Part shown: piece by piece, positions 27,097-35,784 of the stretch
Layout of the letters: each line of letters begins with the position of its first letter
Numbering within the stretch: position 1 is the stretch's first letter
Origin: Robiginitomaculum sp.
Lineage (GTDB): Bacteria > Pseudomonadota > Alphaproteobacteria > Caulobacterales > Maricaulaceae
Assembly: GCA_030949705.1 (NCBI GenBank)
Contig: JAUZSF010000015.1
Span: 62,001-126,000, forward strand
Length of the DNA: 64,000 nt
Direction of reading: 5' to 3'
Notes under the pieces: generated by a model
What the model was told of the DNA's origin: nothing
Seen by the model: the letters and a program-made list of their open reading frames with translations, nothing else
The model's database searches: none
Program-made: the position numbers and the translations under genes

Positions 27097-28247
27097 GTTT
27101 CCTTTGTCCCTTGTGGGAATAAACCGGCCAAGGCGCGCTTTTCCGCATCACTAAGAAAATCGGCTTTGGACAACCGCTCCCATCGTGCGCCCACATCTTC
27201 GCAAAGAGCCGGAATATTATCTTCGTCCACCTGTATGGAAACGTCGCCGCCCATCCATGAGGATAACCAGCTTTCAAAGGAACGCGCCGTTTTACGCACT
27301 AATGGCAACACCGTTTGCCGCCAGAATGCCAAATTGGCCTCACGATAGTTCGCATATGTATTATCTCCCGGAATGCCCAGCAACATTGGCGGTACGCCAA
27401 AGGCCAAAGCGATCTCCCGGGCGGCGGCGTGGCGAGATTGCAAAAACTCCATATCGGCCGGGGCATGGGACATGGGCTTCCAGTCCAGACCACCTTCCAA
27501 GAGCATTGGGCGGCCTGCGTTTTGCGCCCCCTGATGCACATCAGCCAGTTCGGCCTTTAGCCGTTCAAACTGTTCGTCACTTAACCGTTCACTGGAGCTG
27601 GCCGAAAGCACCAGCGCCCCGGATGGCCGCGCCGCATTATCAAGTAGGGCCTTGTTCCACTTGGCCCCGGCATTGTGAATATCCACCGCAAAGGCGGCGG
27701 CCTCCAGCGGGCTTTGGCCGTAATAATCATTGGCCGGGTTAAACAGGCGCATATGCAGGATCGGGCTTTGATCGGTATGGGCGTCCCGCACAAAGCGTAT
27801 TTTTCGCCCGCCAGCGCTATACTCCCATCCCCCCGGCGCGCCGCCCCCCCTGGGAATTACCTTCATGCGATCCGGGCGCAAGGCATACAGCTCACGCGGC
27901 TGACCATCCAAAATTGCGGCCTCGATATAGCCATTACCGGAAAGCAGCAGATAGCCAAAATGGGCCTCCAGCAATTCGGCATAGTCCTGATCCACATTGG
28001 GTCGAAGCAGCAAGTCATTGATTTTCCGGCTCTTTGCATGCATGCGTACCGAGGCCGCCGCCTCGGCAATCATGCGCACACACCGATAGACGATGGCGTT
28101 TCGCGCGAACCCTTCCTGCGCCAGTGCAAGATAATTTCGCGGTGTCCAGGCGGCCTGTCCCTGCATATTCAAAGCAATCAGCTGGCGTGCCGCGCTGGCT
28201 TTTTCCTCCGGTGGGCGGGCAAAGCTTCTGGATAGAAATTCAAGCAT
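27093..28247 (-). CDS. GTA gp3: portal protein
   Basis: 384 residues of the HK97-type portal family: YLALAQEGFARNAIVYRCVR, HFGYLLLSGNGYIEAAILDG, SPILHMRLFNPANDYYGQSP and REIALAFGVPPMLLGIPGDN. The dodecameric portal forms the DNA channel at one head vertex and docks the terminase. It lies seven bases after the terminase gene. Confidence 0.95.
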   Translation of the reverse strand: MLEFLSRSFARPPEEKASAARQLIALNMQGQAAWTPRNYLALAQEGFARNAIVYRCVRMIAEAAASVRMHAKSRKINDLLLRPNVDQDYAELLEAHFGYLLLSGNGYIEAAILDGQPRELYALRPDRMKVIPRGGGAPGGWEYSAGGRKIRFVRDAHTDQSPILHMRLFNPANDYYGQSPLEAAAFAVDIHNAGAKWNKALLDNAARPSGALVLSASSSERLSDEQFERLKAELADVHQGAQNAGRPMLLEGGLDWKPMSHAPADMEFLQSRHAAAREIALAFGVPPMLLGIPGDNTYANYREANLAFWRQTVLPLVRKTARSFESWLSSWMGGDVSIQVDEDNIPALCEDVGARWERLSKADFLSDAEKRALAGLFPQGTKET

Positions 28248-28254
28248 AGTTTCC

Positions 28255-29598
28255 TCATATCAAGGCCCGCAGGCGCGGCCCGTGTTTCAAATCCAACACA
28301 AGTGATGTGATCGCCCAGACCAGCGCATCGACACGATCGGGACTGTTTGTTGCGGTAAACTCGACGGCGCCAAAGGTGCACATTTGATCTTCCAACAAGG
28401 CAAAGCGTCCGCAATGTTGCACCCGCCCCTGTTCATAAAGTGCGGCCACCGGCGTGGCCCGCACATGTTTTGCCCGGCTGGCATGGACCAGTTTTATCGG
28501 CGCGTCCGGATTGGCCAGCCCCAATACCGTGCGCACCATTTCCCCGCCCTGATTGGCCTCGGCAACGATCTCATCGGCATCAAAATCCTCATAGGCCTGC
28601 ATGGCGGCTCGTGCCCAGGCTTCGGGGTGCACGCCCTGTACTGTGCGGTCCGCCAGCACCCAGGCATGGGCGCAGCCCGCCCGACGGGTCATCCCGGCGA
28701 CAATAATGCCGCATTCGGCGGCCCTAGCCCCGACACTGGCCGGTGGATCCACGGCAACCACAATGCGTTCCATTGCGGGCGCGCTGGTACAAAAAGTGGC
28801 CGCGATCTGATCGCGGTTCCACAGCGCCCCGGTCGGATCCTCAACCAGCTCACCGTTCAGTTCCTGACGTCCCAGCAAGGTCCCGCCATAGCGACTTTCC
28901 ACCTCCTGAACAAAACTGTCCGGCAACAGCCGGTTATCGCAGGTTCTGGCCCGGCTGGTGACCGTCAAAGGATCGCTCAGCATTTGTCTTAACGGCTCTA
29001 TGGGCCGGGGCGTGGTGGTTACCACCATCCGAGGAGACTTTCCCAGCCGCAGACCAAAGCGCAGCATGTCTCTGGTTTTGTCTATGTGGGTCCAACTGCA
29101 AAACTCATCACACCAGGCACTTTCAAATTGTGGCCCGCGCAGAGAATCCGGATCCTCCGACGAGAAAATGTAGGCCACGGCCCCATTTGGCCATTCCAGA
29201 CGCCGCCGCGAAGACGAAAACACTGGCCTTCGGTCCGCCGCACTGCAACGGCGCAGGCCGGAATCCCCCTCAATCATAACTTCTCTGGCGTCCAGCAGGG
29301 TCGGTGCAACCAATGCCACCCGATGACATCCCCGTCCTCCCAGTGGACTATTGCCCTCGATTTGCGCTCTGATCCATTCCGCCCCGGCGCGGGTTTTACC
29401 GCTGCCCCGTCCGCCCATTAACAACCAGGTTTTCCACGCCCCCGGAGGCGGCAATTGGTTTTCCCTGGCCCAAAACGGCCAATATCCGGCCAGATATCGT
29501 AATTGCGCCGGGCTTAGCGATTGCACAAATGCCCGTATTTTTTGCGGCCCCAGACGCGTGATATATTCTGCACACAACACCTGCGTATGGTCTGCCAA
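28255..29598 (-). CDS. GTA gp2: terminase large subunit (packaging ATPase/nuclease)
   Basis: 447 residues. The N-terminal ATPase has Walker A in LLMGGRGSGKTRAGAEW and an acidic Walker-B-like stretch (QFESAWCDEFCSWTH). The C-terminal nuclease half includes RIVVAVDPPASVGARAAECG and ADEIVAEANQGGEMVRTVLG, with conserved acidic residues. It packages host DNA into GTA heads. The start is TTG 29598, supported by GAGGGAG eight bases upstream. It is the first gene of the cluster I can identify; I find no gp1-like small terminase ORF in the 250 bases upstream. Confidence 0.94.
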   Translation of the reverse strand: MADHTQVLCAEYITRLGPQKIRAFVQSLSPAQLRYLAGYWPFWARENQLPPPGAWKTWLLMGGRGSGKTRAGAEWIRAQIEGNSPLGGRGCHRVALVAPTLLDAREVMIEGDSGLRRCSAADRRPVFSSSRRRLEWPNGAVAYIFSSEDPDSLRGPQFESAWCDEFCSWTHIDKTRDMLRFGLRLGKSPRMVVTTTPRPIEPLRQMLSDPLTVTSRARTCDNRLLPDSFVQEVESRYGGTLLGRQELNGELVEDPTGALWNRDQIAATFCTSAPAMERIVVAVDPPASVGARAAECGIIVAGMTRRAGCAHAWVLADRTVQGVHPEAWARAAMQAYEDFDADEIVAEANQGGEMVRTVLGLANPDAPIKLVHASRAKHVRATPVAALYEQGRVQHCGRFALLEDQMCTFGAVEFTATNSPDRVDALVWAITSLVLDLKHGPRLRALI

Positions 29599-29849
29599 AG
29601 GCGCACTCCCTCGAGAGCCCGCCTACCCTCGTTTAGTATTCATGATCATATGGTCCATACGGTCGAGAATTGCCGCGACACAGTCTTATGAACGTGCCGG
29701 GCCGCATTTCCTGACCATGCCTGAAGTCTACCCGACCAGCGTCACCGTTGGTTTTCTTTTTAAGATAGCCAAAATAGAGATTTAATATCTGATGGTTATG
29801 GATTTACAAAAGTAGGGATGTTGATCTTTATCCCCGCTTTGTCGCCAAT

Positions 29850-30308
29850 TCAGCCCTCGCCCGGCCAAACAATGAGATAATTCTCAACATCATCGGGGGA
29901 AATATCGGCTTCGCTGACCGTGCGATCCCGCACCGACATGCCAGCCTGGTGAATGCTTTCCGGATTGCCGGTAATAAGGGGGTGCCAGGGGGGCAGATCA
30001 AAGCCTTCAAAGACCAGACGATAAGCACAGGTTTTGGGCATCCAGTCCAACGAGCCCAGATTATCAGGCGTCAGGCTGACACAATCGGGAACCCGGACAC
30101 AGCGATTGGCATAATCCGTACAACGGCACTCTGTGCGGTTGAAAAATTTACAGGCAATATTGGTGTCAGCAATTTTACCGGTGTCTTCATCTTCCAGACG
30201 GATCATGCAACATTTGCCACAACCATCGCAAAGAGATTCCCATTCTTCATGAGTCATATCATCGAGGGCTTTGGTGCGCCAGAATGGATTGGGCTGAAAC
30301 GTGTTCAT
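29850..30308 (-). CDS. YcgN/UPF0260-family cysteine-cluster protein
   Basis: 152 residues. A Cys-rich pattern (WESLCDGCGKCC, IACKFFNRTECRCTDYANRC, VPDCVSL) and the following PDNLGSLDWMPKTCAYRLVF match the YcgN/UPF0260 family, a branch of the YkgJ-type cysteine-cluster proteins that may bind a metal or Fe-S cluster. Function is unknown in the family. It is transcribed divergently from the PBP gene. Confidence 0.9.
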   Translation of the reverse strand: MNTFQPNPFWRTKALDDMTHEEWESLCDGCGKCCMIRLEDEDTGKIADTNIACKFFNRTECRCTDYANRCVRVPDCVSLTPDNLGSLDWMPKTCAYRLVFEGFDLPPWHPLITGNPESIHQAGMSVRDRTVSEADISPDDVENYLIVWPGEG

Positions 30309-30369
30309 AAGTGTTATGGTATTTACTGCTGATCAAATTCTTGCCGTTATTAAGTGCTCTTGGTGAACC

Positions 30370-32316
30370 ATGCCAGCTTTTCGCGCCGATATTTTAAATA
30401 CAGAAGAAAACAAACGCAGCATCCGGCTGAAATGGATCGGCGCGACGGCCTTGTTTTTTCTCATCCTGATGGCATTGGGCGCCTTGATAATCTGGCGTCA
30501 TTTTTTTGCAGACATCCCCTCTCTGCCCACCGATTTGAACCAGTTATGGACCATGGAACGCGCGCCTTCATTGGTGCTGCAGGATAAAGAGGGCAAACCA
30601 TTGGCCTCTCGCGGGCCACGCTATGGTCACGAAGTCAAACTGGCAGACCTGCCCATCTATGTGCCCCAGGCCTTTATGGCCATCGAAGATCAGCGGTTTT
30701 ACGAACATAACGGCATTGATGTACGCGCCATCACCCGGGCAGCTCTGGTCAATGCCCGTGCGGGAAGAACCGTGCAGGGTGGCTCGACAATCACCCAGCA
30801 ATTGATCAAACTCTTGTTTCTGACGCCCCGGCAAACCTTCAAGCGCAAGGTGCAGGAAATGTGGCTGGCCATGGCGCTGGACAAGCGATTGAGCAAATCC
30901 GACATTCTGGGGCTGTATCTGAACCGGGTTTATTTTGGCAGTGGCGCCTATGGCATTGATGCCGCTGCCCAGCATTATTTTTCAAAACCTGCCGCCGAAT
31001 TGACCTTGCCCGAGGCGGCCCTGTTGGCGGCCTTACCCAAGGCCCCCAGCCGTCTGGCCCCGGACCAGAACCGCGAAATGGCACAAAAGCGCGCCAATCT
31101 GGTGCTGCGGACGATGAAAGACGCAGGCTATATCACCGACGAACAAGCCCAATTGGCACTATCCGAACCACCTGAACTGAAACTGCGGGACCGCACGAAC
31201 AGCTATGGCTATATTTTTGACATGGTCACCAAAGACGTACAGGCGCTGGCCGGCAGCAGCGCCAAAGACCTGGTCATCACTTCAACCATTGATCACAGCC
31301 TGCAAGATACAGCGCGGCAAATCCTGCAAAAGGCATTAGAGAAAAACCAGAAGGCCCTGAAAGTCAGTCAGGGAGCCATCATCGTTCTGGACATGAAGGG
31401 GGCTATCCGGGCACTGGTAGGCGGGCGTTCCTATGATGAAAGTAAATTCAACCGCGCCACCCAGGCTTTGCGGCAACCGGGGTCGGCCTTCAAGCCCTTT
31501 GTCTTTGCCGCTGCCTTTGAAAAAGGCATTGATGTGGATGCGGTGCGGTATGATGAACCGGTCGAAATTGAGGGTTGGGCACCGCAAAACTATGGTGGAA
31601 AATTCCGTGGCCGGGTCACCCTGCGTGATGCGTTCAAGCGCTCTATCAATACGGTGGCGGTACAGTTGACCGAGGAAGTCACCCCCGCCGCCGTGACGGC
31701 CCTGGCCATACGCTTTGGCATTCGTGAAGACCTCAAACCATTGCCTTCCATTGCGCTTGGCGCACAGGAAGTCAATTTGCTGGAACTGACCCGCGCCTAT
31801 GGCGTGTTTGCCAATGACGGGGCCTTTCACTCTACCTATCTGATCAGCGATATTGAAACCACGCGGGGGGAAAAACTCTATACACGCCCACCGATCCCGC
31901 CGGTGCAGGTATATGAAACCGCTCTGGCGCGCAAAATGACCTCGCTGATGCAGGAGGTTATTCTGGATGGCACCGGGCGCAGGGCGGCTCTGCGCGGCGG
32001 GCGACCCGCCGCTGGGAAAACCGGTACCAGCCAGAATTGGCGAGATGCCTGGTTTGTGGGTTATAGCGCCGATTACATTATTGGCGTCTGGATCGGTAAT
32101 GATGACAGCAGCCCGATGAAACGGGTTACCGGCGGCGGTCTGCCGGCCAGAATATGGCGTGACATCATGACCAAGGCTGAAACCGGCAAGCCCATACGGG
32201 CGCTCAATGCCCCTCCGCCCCATTTGCGCTCTGAAACCGATGAAAAACTGGCCGCCTTTTACAGCAGCCTGGGCGAAGCCTTTGCCCAGGCGGCCAGACC
32301 GGATGAGGCGCAATAA
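30370..32316 (+). CDS. Class A penicillin-binding protein (transglycosylase/transpeptidase)
   Basis: 648 residues. One N-terminal membrane anchor (about 23-46), a GT51 transglycosylase domain with the catalytic Glu near 106 (AIEDQRFYEH) and GGSTITQQLIK, then a transpeptidase domain with the nucleophile Ser near 372 (GSAFKPF), SIN and KTGTS motifs. It polymerises and cross-links peptidoglycan on the periplasmic face of the inner membrane. It has no obvious OB insert and is shorter than E. coli PBP1a. All active-site motifs are intact. Confidence 0.94.
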   Translation: MPAFRADILNTEENKRSIRLKWIGATALFFLILMALGALIIWRHFFADIPSLPTDLNQLWTMERAPSLVLQDKEGKPLASRGPRYGHEVKLADLPIYVPQAFMAIEDQRFYEHNGIDVRAITRAALVNARAGRTVQGGSTITQQLIKLLFLTPRQTFKRKVQEMWLAMALDKRLSKSDILGLYLNRVYFGSGAYGIDAAAQHYFSKPAAELTLPEAALLAALPKAPSRLAPDQNREMAQKRANLVLRTMKDAGYITDEQAQLALSEPPELKLRDRTNSYGYIFDMVTKDVQALAGSSAKDLVITSTIDHSLQDTARQILQKALEKNQKALKVSQGAIIVLDMKGAIRALVGGRSYDESKFNRATQALRQPGSAFKPFVFAAAFEKGIDVDAVRYDEPVEIEGWAPQNYGGKFRGRVTLRDAFKRSINTVAVQLTEEVTPAAVTALAIRFGIREDLKPLPSIALGAQEVNLLELTRAYGVFANDGAFHSTYLISDIETTRGEKLYTRPPIPPVQVYETALARKMTSLMQEVILDGTGRRAALRGGRPAAGKTGTSQNWRDAWFVGYSADYIIGVWIGNDDSSPMKRVTGGGLPARIWRDIMTKAETGKPIRALNAPPPHLRSETDEKLAAFYSSLGEAFAQAARPDEAQ

Positions 32317-32391
32317 CAGGGCAAACTTAAGCTTATTTTAGCACATAAACTGCACAATCAATGGACTGCCTCTCATAGGGTCCAGGGTATA

Positions 32392-33492
32392 ATGATGACG
32401 GATCGGTCCAAACCACTTTCGCGCCTTTTGGATCTGGCACACGAAAAGTCCAGCGTGCGGCGGCGGGAATTACTCAGAGACGTAACTGACCTCTTTTTTG
32501 AAGACGAAAAACCGCATTCGGATGTTCTTACCCATCATTTTGATGAGGTCTTATCAACCATCACCGCTGAAATGGATGTGGAAATCCGCAAAGAAATTGC
32601 CAACCGCTTTGCCAAATCCAGCCAGGCCCCCATCGGCCTGATCGGAAAATTCGCCAATGATGACATCGAAGTGGCCGCCCCTGTGCTTCAACACTCGCCC
32701 GTACTGAGCGACGGCGAGCTTGCTAAACTGGTTAGTGATCATGGTCAGGCCCATATGCGCGCCATATCCAGCCGCCCGACCCTGAGTGAGACCGTGACCG
32801 GTGCGATTGTCGCCAATGGCGATACACAAACGCTTGTCACCTTGACCCAAAACCAGGGGGCACAGTTTTCACGCGAAAGCATGGAAACCCTGGTCAATAA
32901 ATCCGAAACCGAAACAGACCTGCAATCACCACTGGTCAATCACCAGGCGCTGCCCCCTGATTTGCTCAACGATATGTATTTCTTTGTCGAAGAACGCCTG
33001 CGCAAACGTATTATTGAACGCAATCAGGAAACACCTCCCGAAGAGCTGGAGCGCGCCTTTGCGATGGCCAAAAAACGGATATGTGGATCCACGGCCCTGC
33101 CAGCAGACTATGCAGAGGCCGTGCGCTATATCGAGGCACAAAAACTGCGCAAACAGGTCAGCCCTGTTCTGCTGGCCAAATTGGCTCGTAATGGCGACCA
33201 GACACGGTTCTTACTGGCATTCGGAGAATTGACCGGCCTGGACTTTGAGACCGCCTGCCGTGTCTGGGAACCGGGCAAAACCGAAGCCGTTGCCATTGTC
33301 TGCAAAGCCAGCGACCTGCCAAGGGATCTCTTTGCCACTTTGGTGGTTTTGATGTGTAAGGACGGCAGCAAAGATATATCCGACATTCAATCGCTTGGGC
33401 AGGTCTATGAGGACATCCCCAAAGCGGTGGCAGAACGCACCTTGCGGTTCTGGAAAATGCGCAAACATGCCAAGGCAACGGATGCAGCCTGA
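32392..33492 (+). CDS. DUF2336-family protein
   Basis: 366 residues, soluble and helical. The features match DUF2336, a family found mainly in Alphaproteobacteria: an N-terminal EKSSVRRRELLRDVTDLFF, the repeat-like LSDGELAKLVSDHGQAHMRA, and the C-terminal FLLAFGELTGLDFETACRVW. Function is unknown. Starts at adjacent ATGs (32392, 32395) with AGGG upstream. It follows the PBP gene after 75 bases. Confidence 0.85.
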   Translation: MMTDRSKPLSRLLDLAHEKSSVRRRELLRDVTDLFFEDEKPHSDVLTHHFDEVLSTITAEMDVEIRKEIANRFAKSSQAPIGLIGKFANDDIEVAAPVLQHSPVLSDGELAKLVSDHGQAHMRAISSRPTLSETVTGAIVANGDTQTLVTLTQNQGAQFSRESMETLVNKSETETDLQSPLVNHQALPPDLLNDMYFFVEERLRKRIIERNQETPPEELERAFAMAKKRICGSTALPADYAEAVRYIEAQKLRKQVSPVLLAKLARNGDQTRFLLAFGELTGLDFETACRVWEPGKTEAVAIVCKASDLPRDLFATLVVLMCKDGSKDISDIQSLGQVYEDIPKAVAERTLRFWKMRKHAKATDAA

Positions 33493-33670
33493 AGCCAGCG
33501 CAAAGCTTGTGTCGATACGCATTGACATGCACACATCTCACGTTAGATTGCGCCGCCTTTCACATATCCTGTGAACAGACACCTTATGACGGGTAGCCGC
33601 CAAGTCCGCCGTTGCAATCGCATTTTTCAAGGAAAAAATGCCGGACCGCGACACGAATAAAGGGACAGCC

Positions 33671-34288
33671 ATGTCCAAACGTCACACACAAAAATACAAA
33701 ATTGACCGCCGCATGGGCGAAAATATTTGGGGTCGCCCCAAAAGCCCGGTGAACAAACGCTCCTACGGCCCGGGCCAACACGGCCAGCGCCGCAAGGGCA
33801 AAATGTCAGACTTTGGTCTGCAACTGATGGCCAAGCAAAAGCTCAAAGGCTATTACGGCAACATTTCGGAAAAACAGTTCCGCAACATTTATGGTGTTGC
33901 CCAACGCCGCAAAGGCAATACGGCTGAAAATCTGATTGGCCTGTTGGAATCTCGCCTGGACGCCATTGTTTATCGCGCCAAATTTGTACCTACGGTTTTT
34001 GCCGCGCGGCAATTCGTCAACCATGGACACGTGATGGTAAATGGCAAAAAGGTCAACATCCCCAGCTATCGTTGTCAGCCTGGCGATGTCATCCAGATCC
34101 GCGAAAAATCCCGCTCCATGGCGTTGGTGCTCGAAGCCCTGGACAGCCCGGAACGCGATCTGCCTGATTATATCGAAGTTGAGGGCAAGCATATGACCGC
34201 CACGTACTTGCGCGTGCCAGAACTGGCCGATGTGCCGTATCCCGTTAAAATGGAACCAAATCTGGTCGTCGAATTTTACACGTCCTGA
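33671..34288 (+). CDS. rpsD: 30S ribosomal protein S4
   Basis: 205 residues of S4, a primary 16S rRNA binder that nucleates 30S assembly. It opens [20 protein letters not shown], as other alphaproteobacterial S4 proteins do. It contains the S4 RNA-binding domain ([20 protein letters not shown], then [20 protein letters not shown]). The frame is open to 33638, but ATG 33671 gives the standard N-terminus. It is monocistronic in appearance and ends before a strong hairpin terminator. Confidence 0.97.
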   Translation: MSKRHTQKYKIDRRMGENIWGRPKSPVNKRSYGPGQHGQRRKGKMSDFGLQLMAKQKLKGYYGNISEKQFRNIYGVAQRRKGNTAENLIGLLESRLDAIVYRAKFVPTVFAARQFVNHGHVMVNGKKVNIPSYRCQPGDVIQIREKSRSMALVLEALDSPERDLPDYIEVEGKHMTATYLRVPELADVPYPVKMEPNLVVEFYTS

Positions 34289-34307
34289 TCATTTGGATGC
34301 AGACAAC

Positions 34308-34337
34308 AAAAAGGGGATCCGATGGATCCCCTTTTTT
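34308..34337. terminator. Bidirectional intrinsic terminator between rpsD and grxD
   Basis: A perfect 10-bp stem (AAGGGGATCC/GGATCCCCTT) with a GAT loop. It has a T run on the right for rpsD transcripts and an A run on the left that serves as the T tract for the convergent grxD transcript. Confidence 0.9.
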
Positions 34338-34357
34338 ATTGGATAAATTTAGGAAAT

Positions 34358-34696
34358 TTACGCTGCGTCGGTCAAAACGCCCTTTTCCCGCAACAGGGTT
34401 TTCAACTCGCCGCTTTCAAACATTTCGCGCATAATATCGCTGCCACCGACAAACTCGCCTTTGACATAAAGCTGTGGAATGGTGGGCCATTGCGCGTACT
34501 CTTTAATGCCTTCGCGCACCGCCATGTCTTCCAGAACATTTTCGGCTTTATATTCCACGCCAGTAATTTCGAGTATTTTGGTCGCCATGGAAGAAAAACC
34601 GCATTGTGGGAATACCGGCGTGCCTTTCATGTACAAGACGACATCATTATTTTCTACGGTGTCTTTGATATGATCAATAACGGCTTGATCGGTCAT
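34358..34696 (-). CDS. grxD: Monothiol glutaredoxin (Grx4 type)
   Basis: 112 residues with the monothiol active site CGFS (FPQCGFSSMATKILE), the cis-Pro region WPTIPQLYVKG and the glutathione-binding GGSDIMREM. The family carries a glutathione-coordinated [2Fe-2S] cluster and delivers or senses it together with BolA. The bolA gene is two genes upstream in the same direction. Confidence 0.95.
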   Translation of the reverse strand: MTDQAVIDHIKDTVENNDVVLYMKGTPVFPQCGFSSMATKILEITGVEYKAENVLEDMAVREGIKEYAQWPTIPQLYVKGEFVGGSDIMREMFESGELKTLLREKGVLTDAA

Positions 34697-34735
34697 GGCC
34701 AGAAGTCCTTTGTGAAATGAAATTGCTTCGTAGAG

Positions 34736-35554
34736 CTAGGTATTCGGGTCTGTTTCGTCAAGCACCCCAAGTGCTTCTTGTAAATGTGCAGACCGCGTGG
34801 TTGAAACCATCACCACATCGGCTAGGCCTGCATTAAGCGTATGCCGCAAGGCCTCTTTTGCCGAACGCTCTGGTTTTGCAAACATTCCCTGACGAAACGC
34901 CCGCGCCCCATACCATAAATCCGCCGCCGAGCGCGGCAGGCGCAGCCCGGCGCTGGCGCCTGTGAGCACCTCTATACCAATAATGCCAATCCCCACAGCC
35001 TTTGCCCCTTCCAGTCTTTGTTGTTCCACGGCCGATAAAGCCCCATGACAGGGAGCCATCAGCAGGTCAAAAATCCCCAGATCGATTGCCGCCTTGATTT
35101 CCGGCCCGCGCCCCGCCATGCCAACAAGGCCGATACGTCCGCGTTCCTTTTCCTGTTGCAGAACCGCCGCCAGATCATCGTTCAATTCCGCCCGGCCCGG
35201 GCCATGCATGAAAAGGGCATCCACATAATCACACCCCAACCGCGCCAGCGAGCGATCCAGAGAGGCCGTTATGGATGATGGTGAAAAATCCCGGGTTTTA
35301 TTTTCAAGCACACCGGCTTTGGTACTGATGAAAACCTGATCGCGGCGAACCTGTTTGATGGCCGCCCCCAGGCGGCGCTCGGCCTCGCCTGCGCCATAGG
35401 CCGGACCAGTATCAAAGGCCGTAATGCCTCCATGAAAGGCCTGCAAGATTAAATCATGGCTGGTGCGGGGTGACACCAGGGGGGTGGCATGAGGCCCGGC
35501 GACCCCAAAGGCAATCCGGCTTAACCCGGATGCGCCCTGCCACGCCTTGTTCAT
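34736..35554 (-). CDS. Aldo/keto reductase family protein
   Basis: 272 residues with AKR features: the N-terminal GLSRIAFGVAG, the catalytic Asp/Tyr region AFDTGPAYGAGEAERRLGAA, Lys in VFISTKAGVLENK and the Asp/His region YVDALFMHGPG. A NADPH-dependent oxidoreductase of unknown substrate. It starts in an ATGA overlap with bolA and ends 39 bases before grxD. Confidence 0.9.
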   Translation of the reverse strand: MNKAWQGASGLSRIAFGVAGPHATPLVSPRTSHDLILQAFHGGITAFDTGPAYGAGEAERRLGAAIKQVRRDQVFISTKAGVLENKTRDFSPSSITASLDRSLARLGCDYVDALFMHGPGRAELNDDLAAVLQQEKERGRIGLVGMAGRGPEIKAAIDLGIFDLLMAPCHGALSAVEQQRLEGAKAVGIGIIGIEVLTGASAGLRLPRSAADLWYGARAFRQGMFAKPERSAKEALRHTLNAGLADVVMVSTTRSAHLQEALGVLDETDPNT

Positions 35555-35784
35555 TCGCGAGAAGCGGTTTCCAAGGCAAGAGCATGCAATTCACCGCCCA
35601 TTTTGCCTTTCAGAGCGGCATAAACCATCTGGTGCTGTTTCACCCGGTTCAGCCCCTCAAAGGCCGACGATATAATGCGGGCCTTATAATGATCGCCGTC
35701 CCCGGCCAGATCAATAATTTCCACCCGGGCATCGGGTATGGCCTCGATAATCATGGCCTCAATATCTTCTGCGCGCATGGCCAT
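35551..35784 (-). CDS. BolA-family protein
   Basis: 77 residues of the BolA/YrbA family: an alpha-beta fold with IEAMIIEAIPDARVEIIDLA and the conserved VKQHQMVYAALKGKMGGELH, whose His can ligate a shared [2Fe-2S] cluster with a monothiol glutaredoxin. It overlaps the purL stop (TGATG) and the AKR start. Its partner grxD is in the same unit. Confidence 0.94.
   Translation of the reverse strand: MAMRAEDIEAMIIEAIPDARVEIIDLAGDGDHYKARIISSAFEGLNRVKQHQMVYAALKGKMGGELHALALETASRE

Noticed and set aside
16439..29598. Intact prophage
   Set aside because: No integrase, repressor, replication, lysis genes or attachment-site repeats; the gene order is that of a GTA.
31336..32313. 325-residue minus-strand ORF inside the PBP gene
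   Set aside because: Antisense to intact transpeptidase motifs; no family resemblance.
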